Of a stretch of DNA of 64,000 nucleotides, positions 15,656-23,918 are shown piece by piece. Each line of letters starts with the position of its first letter. The stretch's first letter is position 1. Under the pieces are notes generated by a model, which saw only the letters and a list, made by a program, of their open reading frames with translations, was not told the origin of the DNA and did not search any database. Location of the stretch: the NCBI GenBank assembly GCA_002968845.1, contig PVBG01000020.1, positions 1 to 64,000 on the forward strand. Reading direction: 5' to 3'. A program made the position numbers and the translations under genes. This DNA is from Neorhizobium tomejilense (GTDB lineage Bacteria > Pseudomonadota > Alphaproteobacteria > Rhizobiales > Rhizobiaceae).

Positions 15656-16573
15656 CTACCAGCGAGCCGTTGCCTTGCCGAACAGGTTCTGGAGGGTGGG
15701 CTTTTTCTCGTCATCGACCGCCTCTTCGCTGTCGCCCGTTTTGCCCTCTTCCTCCTTGAAGTATTTGGCGACGGTCTGCATGTGCCACTGCATCAGCTCA
15801 TAGCAATATATCACTTCCCGCTCGCCCGACGACCAATAGGCATTCGGTTCGCCGCATTCGGCGGCCGTCAGCTTGATGCCGTCCTCCAGCTTGTAGAGCC
15901 CCGAGAGAAGCTCGGCGAGGATATCCAGAACCTTCGCCGTCTTCGTCAGGTCCGCGTAGTCCTCGAGTTCCTTGTTGTCCGGCTTCTTGTAGGTGATCGT
16001 AAACTTGTTGTTCTGCCCGTCGGTCCGCAGGTGCGGTTTCAGGAGGCCGAACCAGCTGTCATGGGCTTTCAGATATTCGCCGACGCACTGCCTGCGGCGT
16101 CCCTCCGGAAATTCGAGGCTGTCGGCCGATTCCTTGAATTTCTCCGCATCCTTGCCGACCATCATGCAGACCATGCTGAAGGCGCGCTGGCGGTCGAGCG
16201 CGTGGACGTCCCACATGGCCAGTTCCTGTTCGGCCGCCTCGCTGGCCTCTGCGGAAAACGTCCAACCATCGACGGAATCGGTCAACGCCGTGTCGAAAAC
16301 TTCGTCGTCGGCCTCCAGCAGGAGCAGTGTGGAAAGCGTGTCCACCGCATCCTCCTCACGGCCAAGAACCGGCAGGTTGAATTCTGAAACCAGCATGTGT
16401 CCGGCTTCATGAAACAGGAAAAACAGCGCATTGCCGAATGCGAACTCGACGCTGTCCTCGACCTGCTGCTTGGAAAGACCCTGAAGATCGTCGGTGAGGG
16501 CTGTCGCTTGTGCGCCGGGCATGGGCAGCGCAAAAAGCCCGAGAAGGGCGAGAGGGAGAAGGCTGCGTCGCAT
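15656..16573 (-). CDS. Exported DUF4344-like putative metallopeptidase
   Basis: A 305-residue protein with a Sec signal peptide (about 1-25, ending GAQATA) and a zinc-protease-like HEAGH motif (H55, E56, H59) in a hydrophobic helix. Asp/Glu-rich segments follow. The pattern fits the DUF4344 family of putative periplasmic metallopeptidases. Cys residues in MVCMMV, RRQCVGEY and TAAECGEPN could form disulfides. It converges with the dioxygenase operon and stands alone. Substrate is unknown. Confidence 0.78.
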   Translation of the reverse strand: MRRSLLPLALLGLFALPMPGAQATALTDDLQGLSKQQVEDSVEFAFGNALFFLFHEAGHMLVSEFNLPVLGREEDAVDTLSTLLLLEADDEVFDTALTDSVDGWTFSAEASEAAEQELAMWDVHALDRQRAFSMVCMMVGKDAEKFKESADSLEFPEGRRRQCVGEYLKAHDSWFGLLKPHLRTDGQNNKFTITYKKPDNKELEDYADLTKTAKVLDILAELLSGLYKLEDGIKLTAAECGEPNAYWSSGEREVIYCYELMQWHMQTVAKYFKEEEGKTGDSEEAVDDEKKPTLQNLFGKATARW

Positions 16574-16924
16574 CGGGCCTGCCTGCTTTCTGAAAGCCGT
16601 GTTGATCTGTCGCGTCGATGGCCCAGCGTTGCGGAAAGTCGCTTGGTCGTCGCAAGGTCGATCTATTCCATAACATCGAGCTTTTAAGTTCGGATGAAGC
16701 GGTATTGTTGCTGATATGTTTCGATGAGTTTCACGAACATTTAAGATTTATTGAATCGCCCGGCTTTCCCTGGCCTGCAAGAGCAAAGACGTCGGCTGCC
16801 GAGCGCTGCGTGGCGATGGAACAGGCCTCCGCACTTCGTCTTTTCGAGGCATCCGGCGGGCTTGCGAGGCCGATGGCGATGGCCGATAGTGGCTCACCAT
16901 TTCCTCGACGCGCGGAGGTTTCCC
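16574..16924. other. 351-bp divergent intergenic region
   Basis: The gap lies between the DUF4344 gene (minus) and the aldehyde dehydrogenase gene (plus). It has an AT-richer core around 16690-16750 that probably holds promoters for both. Open frames running through it lack ribosome binding sites and protein-like composition. No clear operator was found. Confidence 0.5.
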
Positions 16925-18352
16925 ATGAGCAACCACTTGAAATTCTTCATCGACGGTGTCTGGGTCGAGCCGGTCATTCCGGTCGCGCTCGACGTCATCG
17001 ACCCGTCCACCGAAGAGGCCTATACGCGGATCGCGCTCGGTTCCAAGGCGGATGTGGACAAGGCCGTCGCAGCCGCCAAGGCCGCTTTCGCGTCTTTCTC
17101 TCAGTGGTCGAAGGAGGAGCGGCTGGCGCTGCTCCGCCGTATCCTTGCCGAATACGAAAAGCGTTACGAGGATATCGCGCAAGCCGTTTCCCAGGAAATG
17201 GGCGCGCCGATCGGCTTTGCCCGGGACGCGCAGGCCGCCGCCGGGCAGGGGCATCTCAAGGCGACCATCGAGGCGTTCGAGGCCTACGAATTCACCGAGA
17301 CGCGCGGCACGACGACCATCGTGAAAGAGCCGATCGGCGTCTGCGCTCTCATCACGCCGTGGAACTGGCCGCTCAACCAGATCGTCTGCAAGGTGGCGCC
17401 GGCGATCGCCGCCGGCTGCACGATGGTGCTCAAACCCTCCGAGATCGCGCCGATCAGCGGCATCATCTTTGCGGAAGTGATGGAGGCCGCCGGTACGCCG
17501 AAGGGTGTCTTCAACCTCGTCAACGGCACCGGTCCGGACGTGGGGCAGGTGATGGCCGGCCATCCGGACGTCGACATGGTGTCCTTCACCGGTTCGACCC
17601 GCGCCGGGGTGATCGTCGCCAAGACGGCCGCCGATACCGTGAAGCGTGTGGCACAGGAACTCGGCGGCAAGTCGCCCAATATCATCCTGGCGGATGCAGA
17701 ATTCGAAAAGGCGGTCGCGGAGGGCGTGACCGCCTGCTTTGCCAATTCCGGCCAATCCTGCGACGCGCCGACCCGGATGCTGGTGCCGGCCAGGCGTCAC
17801 GACGAGGCGCTTCAAGTTGCCAAGGCTGCGGCCGAAAAGCTCAAGACCGGCGATCCGCGCGCCGACGGGATAGATCTTGGCCCGGTGGTCAGCCAGGTCC
17901 AGTTCGACAAGATCCAGCGGCTAATCGAGGCGGGCATCACCGAAGGCGCGACGCTGGTCACCGGCGGCCCGGGCCGGCCGGAAAATCTCAACCGCGGCTA
18001 CTACATCCGCCCGACCGTGTTCGGAAACGTCACCAACGACATGACCATCGCCCGCGAGGAGATTTTCGGGCCGGTCCTGTCGATCCTCCCTTACGAGACC
18101 GAGGAACAGGCAATCGAGATCGCCAACGACACGCCCTACGGGTTGGCCGCCTATGTCCAGTCCGGCGACCTTGCCCATGCCCGCAAGGTGGCGGCGCGGC
18201 TGCGGGCCGGTTCGGTGTTCATCAACTATCCCGAATGGGATCTCTTCGCGCCCTTCGGCGGCTTCAAGCAATCCGGCAACGGCCGCGAATATGCCGACTG
18301 GGCCATTCACGACTTCCTCGAAATCAAGGGTATCGTCGGTTATGGCATTTAA
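16925..18352 (+). CDS. NAD(P)-dependent aldehyde dehydrogenase
   Basis: A 475-residue cytoplasmic aldehyde dehydrogenase. It shows ITPWNWPLNQ in the coenzyme-binding domain, FTGSTRAG (glycine motif), QELGGKSPNI with the general-base Glu, and the nucleophile C279 in GQSCDAPTRM. EIFGPVLSI and a tail with PFGGFKQSGNGRE are also present. The start at 16925 has GCGGAGG before it; the frame is open further upstream without support. It overlaps the RidA-like gene by 11 bases. Substrate is not evident. Confidence 0.9.
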   Translation: MSNHLKFFIDGVWVEPVIPVALDVIDPSTEEAYTRIALGSKADVDKAVAAAKAAFASFSQWSKEERLALLRRILAEYEKRYEDIAQAVSQEMGAPIGFARDAQAAAGQGHLKATIEAFEAYEFTETRGTTTIVKEPIGVCALITPWNWPLNQIVCKVAPAIAAGCTMVLKPSEIAPISGIIFAEVMEAAGTPKGVFNLVNGTGPDVGQVMAGHPDVDMVSFTGSTRAGVIVAKTAADTVKRVAQELGGKSPNIILADAEFEKAVAEGVTACFANSGQSCDAPTRMLVPARRHDEALQVAKAAAEKLKTGDPRADGIDLGPVVSQVQFDKIQRLIEAGITEGATLVTGGPGRPENLNRGYYIRPTVFGNVTNDMTIAREEIFGPVLSILPYETEEQAIEIANDTPYGLAAYVQSGDLAHARKVAARLRAGSVFINYPEWDLFAPFGGFKQSGNGREYADWAIHDFLEIKGIVGYGI

Positions 18353-18734
18353 GACCTTCAATCCTCCCTCCGTCCGCAAGCCGTTCGGCGGCTACAATCA
18401 TGGCCTGCTCGTGCCGCCGGGCGCAAGCCTGCTGGTGACCTCCGGCCAGCTCGGCATTTCGCCGGAAGACAGGATCCCGCCGGACGTGGCAGGGCAGGCC
18501 GAACTCTGCTTCAAGGCAATCGGCGCGATCCTCGAAGAGGCGGGCATGACCTATTCGGACGTCATCCGCATTTCCGGCTTCGTCACCAGCCGCGAGGATT
18601 TTCCGGCCTATATGGCGGTGCGCGACCGCTATACGCTCGATCCGAAACCGGCCTCGACCCTGATCATCGTCGGTGGCTTCACCCGCGCCGAATTCCTGGT
18701 CGAAGTGGAGGTGACGGCGGCGAAGGTGTTTTGA
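18342..18734 (+). CDS. RidA/YjgF-family protein
   Basis: A 130-residue Rid-fold protein (LLVTSGQLGISPE, AGMTYSDVIRISGFVTSREDFPAYMAVRDRY). Canonical RidA imine deaminases carry an Arg in a PARSCVEV-like strand. Here that stretch reads PASTLIIVGGF, with Ser in place of the Arg, so it belongs to another Rid subgroup and may not hydrolyse enamines the same way. It begins inside the aldehyde dehydrogenase gene (11-base overlap), so the two are coupled and probably work in one pathway. Confidence 0.85.
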   Translation: MAFKTFNPPSVRKPFGGYNHGLLVPPGASLLVTSGQLGISPEDRIPPDVAGQAELCFKAIGAILEEAGMTYSDVIRISGFVTSREDFPAYMAVRDRYTLDPKPASTLIIVGGFTRAEFLVEVEVTAAKVF

Positions 18735-18940
18735 AGCAACGCCGAATAGAGAAGCCTCTCCCGGGTCATCCGCATCGCGGGCAGGCCGCATATATTCAGT
18801 CTTTGTTGATCACGTATTGTCTTGTTGCGGCGATGGCGGGTGCATTTCCGATTTTACGCCGAATACCGTCCTCGATTTTAAATATTCCTTGAGCTGAATG
18901 AGGTATCTCTTGCTCCAGGGTTTTTTATTGGGGGTTTTCT

Positions 18941-19369
18941 ATGCGTCGTATCGTAATGGGAGCCATGGCGCTCTTCTGTGCGCAATTTCTCGCACCCGCT
19001 GCCTTTTCTGCAAGTCTTGTTGCCAGCGTCAGCCTCTCGTCGCAGACCATGACCGTCGAGCAGGATGGCGTGGTGGTTTACGAATGGAAGGTCTCGACCG
19101 CGCGTTCGGGTTATTCGACGCCGACGGGGAACTGGGGTGCCAAGTGGCTGTCCAGGGATCATCGTTCGCGCAAGTATGACAACGCACCGATGCCGTTTGC
19201 GGTGTTCTACAACGGCGGTTATGCCGTCCATGCGACCTTCGAGACGAAGCGGCTCGGCCGGCCTGCCTCGCATGGCTGCATCCGCCTGCATCCTGAAAAC
19301 GCAGCGACATTCTTCTCGCTCGCCAGCCGGCACGGAGTGTCGAACACACGCATCGTCGTCAGCCGCTAG
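18941..19369 (+). CDS. L,D-transpeptidase (YkuD domain), exported
   Basis: A 142-residue periplasmic protein with a signal peptide (about 1-24). The YkuD catalytic motif is HATFETKRLGRPASHGCIRL, with H97, H111 and nucleophile C113. Such enzymes make 3-3 peptidoglycan crosslinks or attach proteins to peptidoglycan, and Rhizobiales carry many. A GGGGG run before the ATG serves as ribosome binding site. It converges with a lytic transglycosylase lipoprotein gene eight bases away. Confidence 0.9.
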   Translation: MRRIVMGAMALFCAQFLAPAAFSASLVASVSLSSQTMTVEQDGVVVYEWKVSTARSGYSTPTGNWGAKWLSRDHRSRKYDNAPMPFAVFYNGGYAVHATFETKRLGRPASHGCIRLHPENAATFFSLASRHGVSNTRIVVSR

Positions 19370-19377
19370 GTTTCGCT

Positions 19378-19953
19378 TCAATAGCCGCAGCTTCTGAGCT
19401 GCGCTTCGTATTTGGCGGCCATGCCGGCGGATTTCTGAGCAGTCTGCTTGACGCCGTTGCCGAACTGGCCGCGCGCGTAGCCGGCCTGGCCGGTATAGTA
19501 GGCGAGGTAGAGGTTGTAGCTGTCGGCGAGCGGGATGCCGTTCTTGAGATGGCTCTGGTTGTGATACCAGCCGACGAAATGGACGGCATCGCCGAAATCG
19601 GTGCGGCTGGCGCTCCAGCGGCCGGTATCCTTCTTATAGCTCAGCCAGGTGCCGTCGAGAGCCTGGGCGTAACCATAGGCCGTCGAGGCGCGCTTCCAGG
19701 GGATGAAGCCGAGCAGCTTGGTGCGCGGCGGCCGGGCATAGGGCTGGAAGCCCGATTCCACATAGATCGTCGCCATCAGGATCGGCACCGGCACGCCGAA
19801 TTCCTGCTCGGCCTTCTTGGCGTCACGCGCCCAGTTGTTGAACAGCCCGTCGCGCTGCTCGAAGATCGCGCAGGCATTGGTGACCCTGCTCGGCGCAGAA
19901 GCGCAGGCAGACAGGGACACCGTCAGGAGGGCGATGAAAAACGCAATACGCAT
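19378..19953 (-). CDS. Lytic transglycosylase-like lipoprotein (SLT domain)
   Basis: A 191-residue lipoprotein: the signal sequence ends in lipobox LSAC with acylated C17. The SLT-like domain has the catalytic Glu E66 in ATIYVESGFQPYA and a later STAYGYAQALDGTWLSYK segment. It should be membrane-anchored and cleave peptidoglycan glycan strands. It faces the L,D-transpeptidase gene, so two wall enzymes are adjacent, although on opposite strands. Confidence 0.82.
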   Translation of the reverse strand: MRIAFFIALLTVSLSACASAPSRVTNACAIFEQRDGLFNNWARDAKKAEQEFGVPVPILMATIYVESGFQPYARPPRTKLLGFIPWKRASTAYGYAQALDGTWLSYKKDTGRWSASRTDFGDAVHFVGWYHNQSHLKNGIPLADSYNLYLAYYTGQAGYARGQFGNGVKQTAQKSAGMAAKYEAQLRSCGY

Positions 19954-20007
19954 CGCTTAATCTCTCGGTTTCCAGAGATTAATAACCGGTAAAATTTAAG
20001 GAAAAGT

Positions 20008-21210
20008 TTAATGGTCGGGATGAGATGTCGGTGGCGCTAAATAAGCGCGTCCGGCAAAGAGATTTCGCACGATGACGGCGAGCGCAGTTGTTGCCGCAAT
20101 GCCTTCCAGACCGAGCCCGGCCGCCGGCGCAAGCAGCGTCAGGACGGCAAACACAGCGAGCGTGAAACGCGCCGGCCCGATGCAGACATAACGGTCGCGC
20201 ACGAACCACAGGCTCGCCAGATAGATCGCGACCGGGATCGCCACCGCATAGTCGCCGACGAGGATGGAGACCTCGGAATGGTGGGTGATGATGTCGACGA
20301 GCACGGCAAAACCCGCGCCGACCGCCGCGCCCGACGTGAAGATGAAGAAATGGCCGTATCCCCAGAGCAGCGAGCGTCTCAGGTGATGGCTGTCGAGTTG
20401 TTCCTCGCGGGCAAAATAGACCCACCAGAGTGAAAAGACGATGACCAGGGCCGATAGTGCCGTATGCACCAGCATGAGGTTGAATTCGCCGGCGAACTGG
20501 CGCAACGCGATGGAGCCGGCAAGCAGCGTCTCGCCGAGCACGATGATGTTGAGCAGGCCGTAACGTTCGACGATGTGGTGGCGATGCCAGGGTGTGTTGG
20601 CGGTCAGCCGTTCCGCGACGGCTGGCACGGCCAGTTCCAGAACCACGGCGAACGCCCAGAGAATATAGGATACGCCGAAGGTAAGGGGCTGCAGGAATAG
20701 GAAGCTCAGCCAGAGAAGCTGGACAAGGAAGATCCCGATCGCATAACCGAGCGCGGTGGGGCGGCAGCGAGGGTCGTGATAGGCCGCCCGCAGCCACAGG
20801 ATGATCATGGCGATGCGCATGACGGCGTACCCGTAGATCACCAGCGTGAAATCCGGCGCCTCCGTAAACAGTGCCGGAATGCCGGCGGCAATCGTCAGCG
20901 AGCCGCCCATCAATACCATGGTCAGCAGCCGATAGACGACGTCGTCATTGTCATAGGCAGACGAAAACCAGGTGAAGTTCATCCAGGCCCACCAGATGGC
21001 GAAGAAGGCCATGATGAAGGTCATCACGCCCTGTGCCGCATGGTTTTCGGCAATCGCGTGATGCAGCCCGGCCGCGGCGGAAGCGATCGCGATCACCGAC
21101 ACGAGGTCGAACAGAAGTTCGAGCGGAGTTGCGACCCGGTGATGCTCGTCGGGATCACGGGGATGCAGGGGACGCAGGATAGTGGCGAGTGGTGAAGCTT
21201 GCTTCGTCAT
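20008..21210 (-). CDS. Low-temperature-requirement A (LtrA) family membrane protein
   Basis: A 400-residue polytopic inner-membrane protein with roughly ten to twelve hydrophobic segments. The conserved HRVATPLELLFDLVSVIAI motif near residue 30 and the HHIVERYGLLNIIVLGETLL motif in the middle define the LtrA family. The role of LtrA proteins is not established. The start at 21210 is chosen because the methionine follows a GGGGGCAGG stretch and is near the conserved domain; upstream in-frame sequence is not membrane-like. Confidence 0.85.
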   Translation of the reverse strand: MTKQASPLATILRPLHPRDPDEHHRVATPLELLFDLVSVIAIASAAAGLHHAIAENHAAQGVMTFIMAFFAIWWAWMNFTWFSSAYDNDDVVYRLLTMVLMGGSLTIAAGIPALFTEAPDFTLVIYGYAVMRIAMIILWLRAAYHDPRCRPTALGYAIGIFLVQLLWLSFLFLQPLTFGVSYILWAFAVVLELAVPAVAERLTANTPWHRHHIVERYGLLNIIVLGETLLAGSIALRQFAGEFNLMLVHTALSALVIVFSLWWVYFAREEQLDSHHLRRSLLWGYGHFFIFTSGAAVGAGFAVLVDIITHHSEVSILVGDYAVAIPVAIYLASLWFVRDRYVCIGPARFTLAVFAVLTLLAPAAGLGLEGIAATTALAVIVRNLFAGRAYLAPPTSHPDH

Positions 21211-21316
21211 CGTTTGCCTGCCCCCGAGCATCAAGATTCGCGATCGAGGGAAATAGCGCAAAAAAGCGTGTTCAAGTAAAGAGTGGCAGGCGATATCGCG
21301 ATGATCGAGGCTTGGG

Positions 21317-21931
21317 ATGCGCGACGTTCTTGAGACGGAAAGGCTGATATTGCGGGAAATCGGAAAAGCCGACCTGCCGATCTTGTTTCGCATCTTCGGT
21401 GATGCCGAGAGCATGCGCTTCTACCCGCGCGCCAAGAGCTTCGAAGAGACCGAGGCATGGTTCGAGAAGCTCGCCTTCCTGAGTTATGAGGAACACGGTT
21501 TCGGTCTCTGGGGCATCGTCGAGAAAGTGACAGGCGAGTTGGTCGGTGATTGCGGCATTACCCTTCAGCCGACGCCCAACGGCTTGGAGCCGGAGATCGG
21601 TTATCATCTCCGGCGCGAATGGCTCGGCCGTGGTTATGCCGCCGAGGCGGCCGCTGCCTGCCGTGATTTCGGTATGGGCGGCCTCGGTTTCGCACGGATC
21701 GTCTCGATCGTCAGCCCGGAAAATATCCCGTCGCTCCGGGTTGCTGCGAGGATCCATCAGCGGTGGGAAATCTATCGGACGGTGACGGCGGCTGGGGCGC
21801 AGGTGGATCGGTTTCTGTTCATCTCCGAGCGGGATGCATCGGACGCTGACGGCCAGGACGCCTCCACACGGGTGGCGATGGTGGAGGCGGCGGCTCTTCT
21901 GTCGATGCGCCGCCGCGAAACGGAGAGCTAG
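21317..21931 (+). CDS. GNAT-family N-acetyltransferase (RimJ/RimL type)
   Basis: A 204-residue acetyltransferase beginning LETERLILREIGKADLPILF, typical of the RimJ/RimL-like group. The acetyl-CoA pyrophosphate loop is REWLGRGYAAEAAAACRDF, and VSPENIPSLRVAARI is the usual motif B. The tail after about residue 170 (SERDASDADGQDASTRVAMVEAA) is extra and unlike the family. Substrate is unknown. It converges with the flavodoxin-fold oxidoreductase gene, overlapping by four bases. Confidence 0.82.
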   Translation: MRDVLETERLILREIGKADLPILFRIFGDAESMRFYPRAKSFEETEAWFEKLAFLSYEEHGFGLWGIVEKVTGELVGDCGITLQPTPNGLEPEIGYHLRREWLGRGYAAEAAAACRDFGMGGLGFARIVSIVSPENIPSLRVAARIHQRWEIYRTVTAAGAQVDRFLFISERDASDADGQDASTRVAMVEAAALLSMRRRETES

Positions 21932-22506
21932 AACCGCTCCATCTCGCGCCGGACCTTGTCGAGGAAGGCGGCGCGTGTCTGCGGCGTGCAGTTGTTCATG
22001 TCGTAATGGGCCAGAAACGTCACCGGCCGGGCTGGGTTGGTCTGCACCCGCAGCACGCGTTTCGACAGCTTTCGCGGCGGGTCGCCGGCGAGGAAGGCGC
22101 GCCAGCGGGTGGCGCCGTAGGTGGTGACCACCGCCACCTTGTCGATATGCAGCTTTCGCGTCAGCTTGCCGTCCTTCAGCTCGAAGGTGATGCCCGGCAG
22201 CCAGACGCGGTCGAAATAACCCTTCAGCATGGCCGGCCAGCCGAAATTCCAGACCGGAGTGACGATCACCAGTCCTTCCGCCGCCTGCAGGCGGTCGACA
22301 TAGGGTTTCACCAGCGAGAGGTTGTTGGGGTAGTCGTGATAGGTCATCCGGTCATGGCGCGACATGACCGGATCGAAACCTTCGGCATAGAGGTTGCAGT
22401 CGTCCACCTCATGGCCGGCCTTCAGAAGGCTTTCGCGCGCCTGCCTGTGCAGGGCGGCACCATAACTTTCCTCGACCGGATGGGAGTGGACGAGCAGGAC
22501 ACGCAT
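21928..22506 (-). CDS. NAD(P)H-dependent flavodoxin-fold oxidoreductase
   Basis: A 192-residue protein of the NQO1/MdaB/KefF-like group. LLVHSHPVEESYGAALH (4-20) is the FMN phosphate-binding start, and VTPVWNFGWPAMLKGYFDRVW (about 80-100) is the characteristic flavin-binding segment. It would reduce quinones or other acceptors in the cytoplasm. It is the last gene of an importer/catabolic operon and its start overlaps the FAD-enzyme stop by one base (TGATG). Confidence 0.88.
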   Translation of the reverse strand: MRVLLVHSHPVEESYGAALHRQARESLLKAGHEVDDCNLYAEGFDPVMSRHDRMTYHDYPNNLSLVKPYVDRLQAAEGLVIVTPVWNFGWPAMLKGYFDRVWLPGITFELKDGKLTRKLHIDKVAVVTTYGATRWRAFLAGDPPRKLSKRVLRVQTNPARPVTFLAHYDMNNCTPQTRAAFLDKVRREMERF

Positions 22507-23918
22507 CAGCCACCTGCTGCGGCAAGGCCCGGGAAGAGGTAGTTCTTGCCGGCGGAAAAATCGAAATCGGGATTGTCCCAGGCGATCATCTTGCCGGGGT
22601 TGAGCAGCCCTTTCGGATCGGTCTCCTTCTTGAAGGCGAGCTGGACGGTGTCCGTCTGCTTCATGCCGCCTTCTTCCAGCGTGTAGCGGTGCGGGTTGAA
22701 GATCGGGCAGCCGTTGTCGCGGTGGATCTGCATGATCTCTTCCAGCCGCTCTCTGGTCGTGTAACGGACGAGAGGCAGGCCGGAGCACTGCATGCGCCCA
22801 TCGAACTTGATGAATTCCAGATGGCCCGGCACCTCGTCGCCGAAGAGCTTCGTCATCTTCTCGACCTTGGCGACGTGGTCCGGCCCCGGATACTGGACCT
22901 GGAGATAAGTGAAGCCAGGGTCGACTTTCAGGGCGCGCAGCGTCGTGTGGTTCCAGGCGAGTTCATAGGCATGCGGAATGCCCTTCATGCTCTCGACCTT
23001 GTCGGAGCGGAACAGGATCTCGCCCTTCTGGCGCTCGGCAAAGGCGGTGAAGGCGTCCATCGAATGCGGCGCGATCATCAGCACGACGATCGACTGGTTG
23101 CGGTCGCGCAGGAATGGCTTGTGGCGTGGGAAATAGTCGTAAGGGATCGGGGCCGCGATCGGGGCGATTTCCTTGATCAGCAGGCCGTTCTTGTGAGCCA
23201 GCGCATCGCCGAAGCGCACCGCGTCCATGAAGTCGTCGTAACCGACCAGCACGTCCACCCAGTCATAGGCGGGTGCCAGCGGCATCTCGACCTCGACGAT
23301 GATGCCGTTGGTGCCGTAGGCGTGGGTGACCTTCTGCAGGTCCCAGGCAGTCAGGTCGAGGACGCGCGGCTCGGCCTCCATGGTGACGACGCGCAGGCGC
23401 AGGATATTGCCGAGGTCGCGCAGGCCGCCCCAATGGATCGAACCGACGCCGCCGGAACCGCCGGCGACAAAGCCGCCGATCGTCGCCGTCTGGGCGGTGG
23501 AGGGGTGGAAGCGCAGTTCCTGGCCGGAATGGGCCTTTGTCTGGCGGTCGAGTTCAGCGATCACGATGCCTGGCTCGGCGATGACGCGGCCCGGATGGAT
23601 TTCCTTGACCTTGTTCATGTTGATGAGGTTGAGCACGATGCCGCCGGAAAGCGGCATCGCCTGGCCATAATTGCCGGTGCCGGCACCGCGCGGGGTCACC
23701 GGCACGCCGTGGGCATAGGCGACCTTCAGCACCCGGATCACTTCTTCCTCGCTTTTAGGTGAGACGACGAGATCGGCGGTGACGCTCTCGAGTTCTTCCT
23801 TGAGGATCGGCGAATACCAGTAGAAATCGCGGCTCTTCTGGCGCACCAGCGCCGGATTGTCCTCGACCGCGAGGCCTTCGAGTTCTTTCTTGATCTGTGC
23901 GTAATCCGGCATGTTCAC
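22506..23918 (-). CDS. FAD-binding oxidoreductase (GlcD/FAD_binding_4 type)
   Basis: A 470-residue flavoenzyme. The PCMH-type FAD domain shows GVPVTPRGAGTGNYGQAMPLSGGIVLNL (about 70-97) and a second FAD segment STAQTATIGGFVAGGSGGVGS. The C-terminus has the usual NPGKM ending of the glycolate/lactate-oxidase family. The start is GTG 23918, overlapping the amidohydrolase stop (GTGA); ATG 23912 is an alternative. Within this operon it would oxidise the deaminated or hydrolysed product. The actual substrate is not known. Confidence 0.85.
   Translation of the reverse strand: MNMPDYAQIKKELEGLAVEDNPALVRQKSRDFYWYSPILKEELESVTADLVVSPKSEEEVIRVLKVAYAHGVPVTPRGAGTGNYGQAMPLSGGIVLNLINMNKVKEIHPGRVIAEPGIVIAELDRQTKAHSGQELRFHPSTAQTATIGGFVAGGSGGVGSIHWGGLRDLGNILRLRVVTMEAEPRVLDLTAWDLQKVTHAYGTNGIIVEVEMPLAPAYDWVDVLVGYDDFMDAVRFGDALAHKNGLLIKEIAPIAAPIPYDYFPRHKPFLRDRNQSIVVLMIAPHSMDAFTAFAERQKGEILFRSDKVESMKGIPHAYELAWNHTTLRALKVDPGFTYLQVQYPGPDHVAKVEKMTKLFGDEVPGHLEFIKFDGRMQCSGLPLVRYTTRERLEEIMQIHRDNGCPIFNPHRYTLEEGGMKQTDTVQLAFKKETDPKGLLNPGKMIAWDNPDFDFSAGKNYLFPGLAAAGG

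Noticed and set aside
16618-18438. 606-codon open frame overlapping the aldehyde dehydrogenase gene in another frame
   Set aside because: It is Arg/Gly-rich out-of-frame translation with no motif, whereas the alternative frame gives a full aldehyde dehydrogenase.
22689-23762. Long plus-strand open frame over the FAD oxidoreductase gene
   Set aside because: It is the antisense of a well-supported gene on the minus strand and has no start signal.
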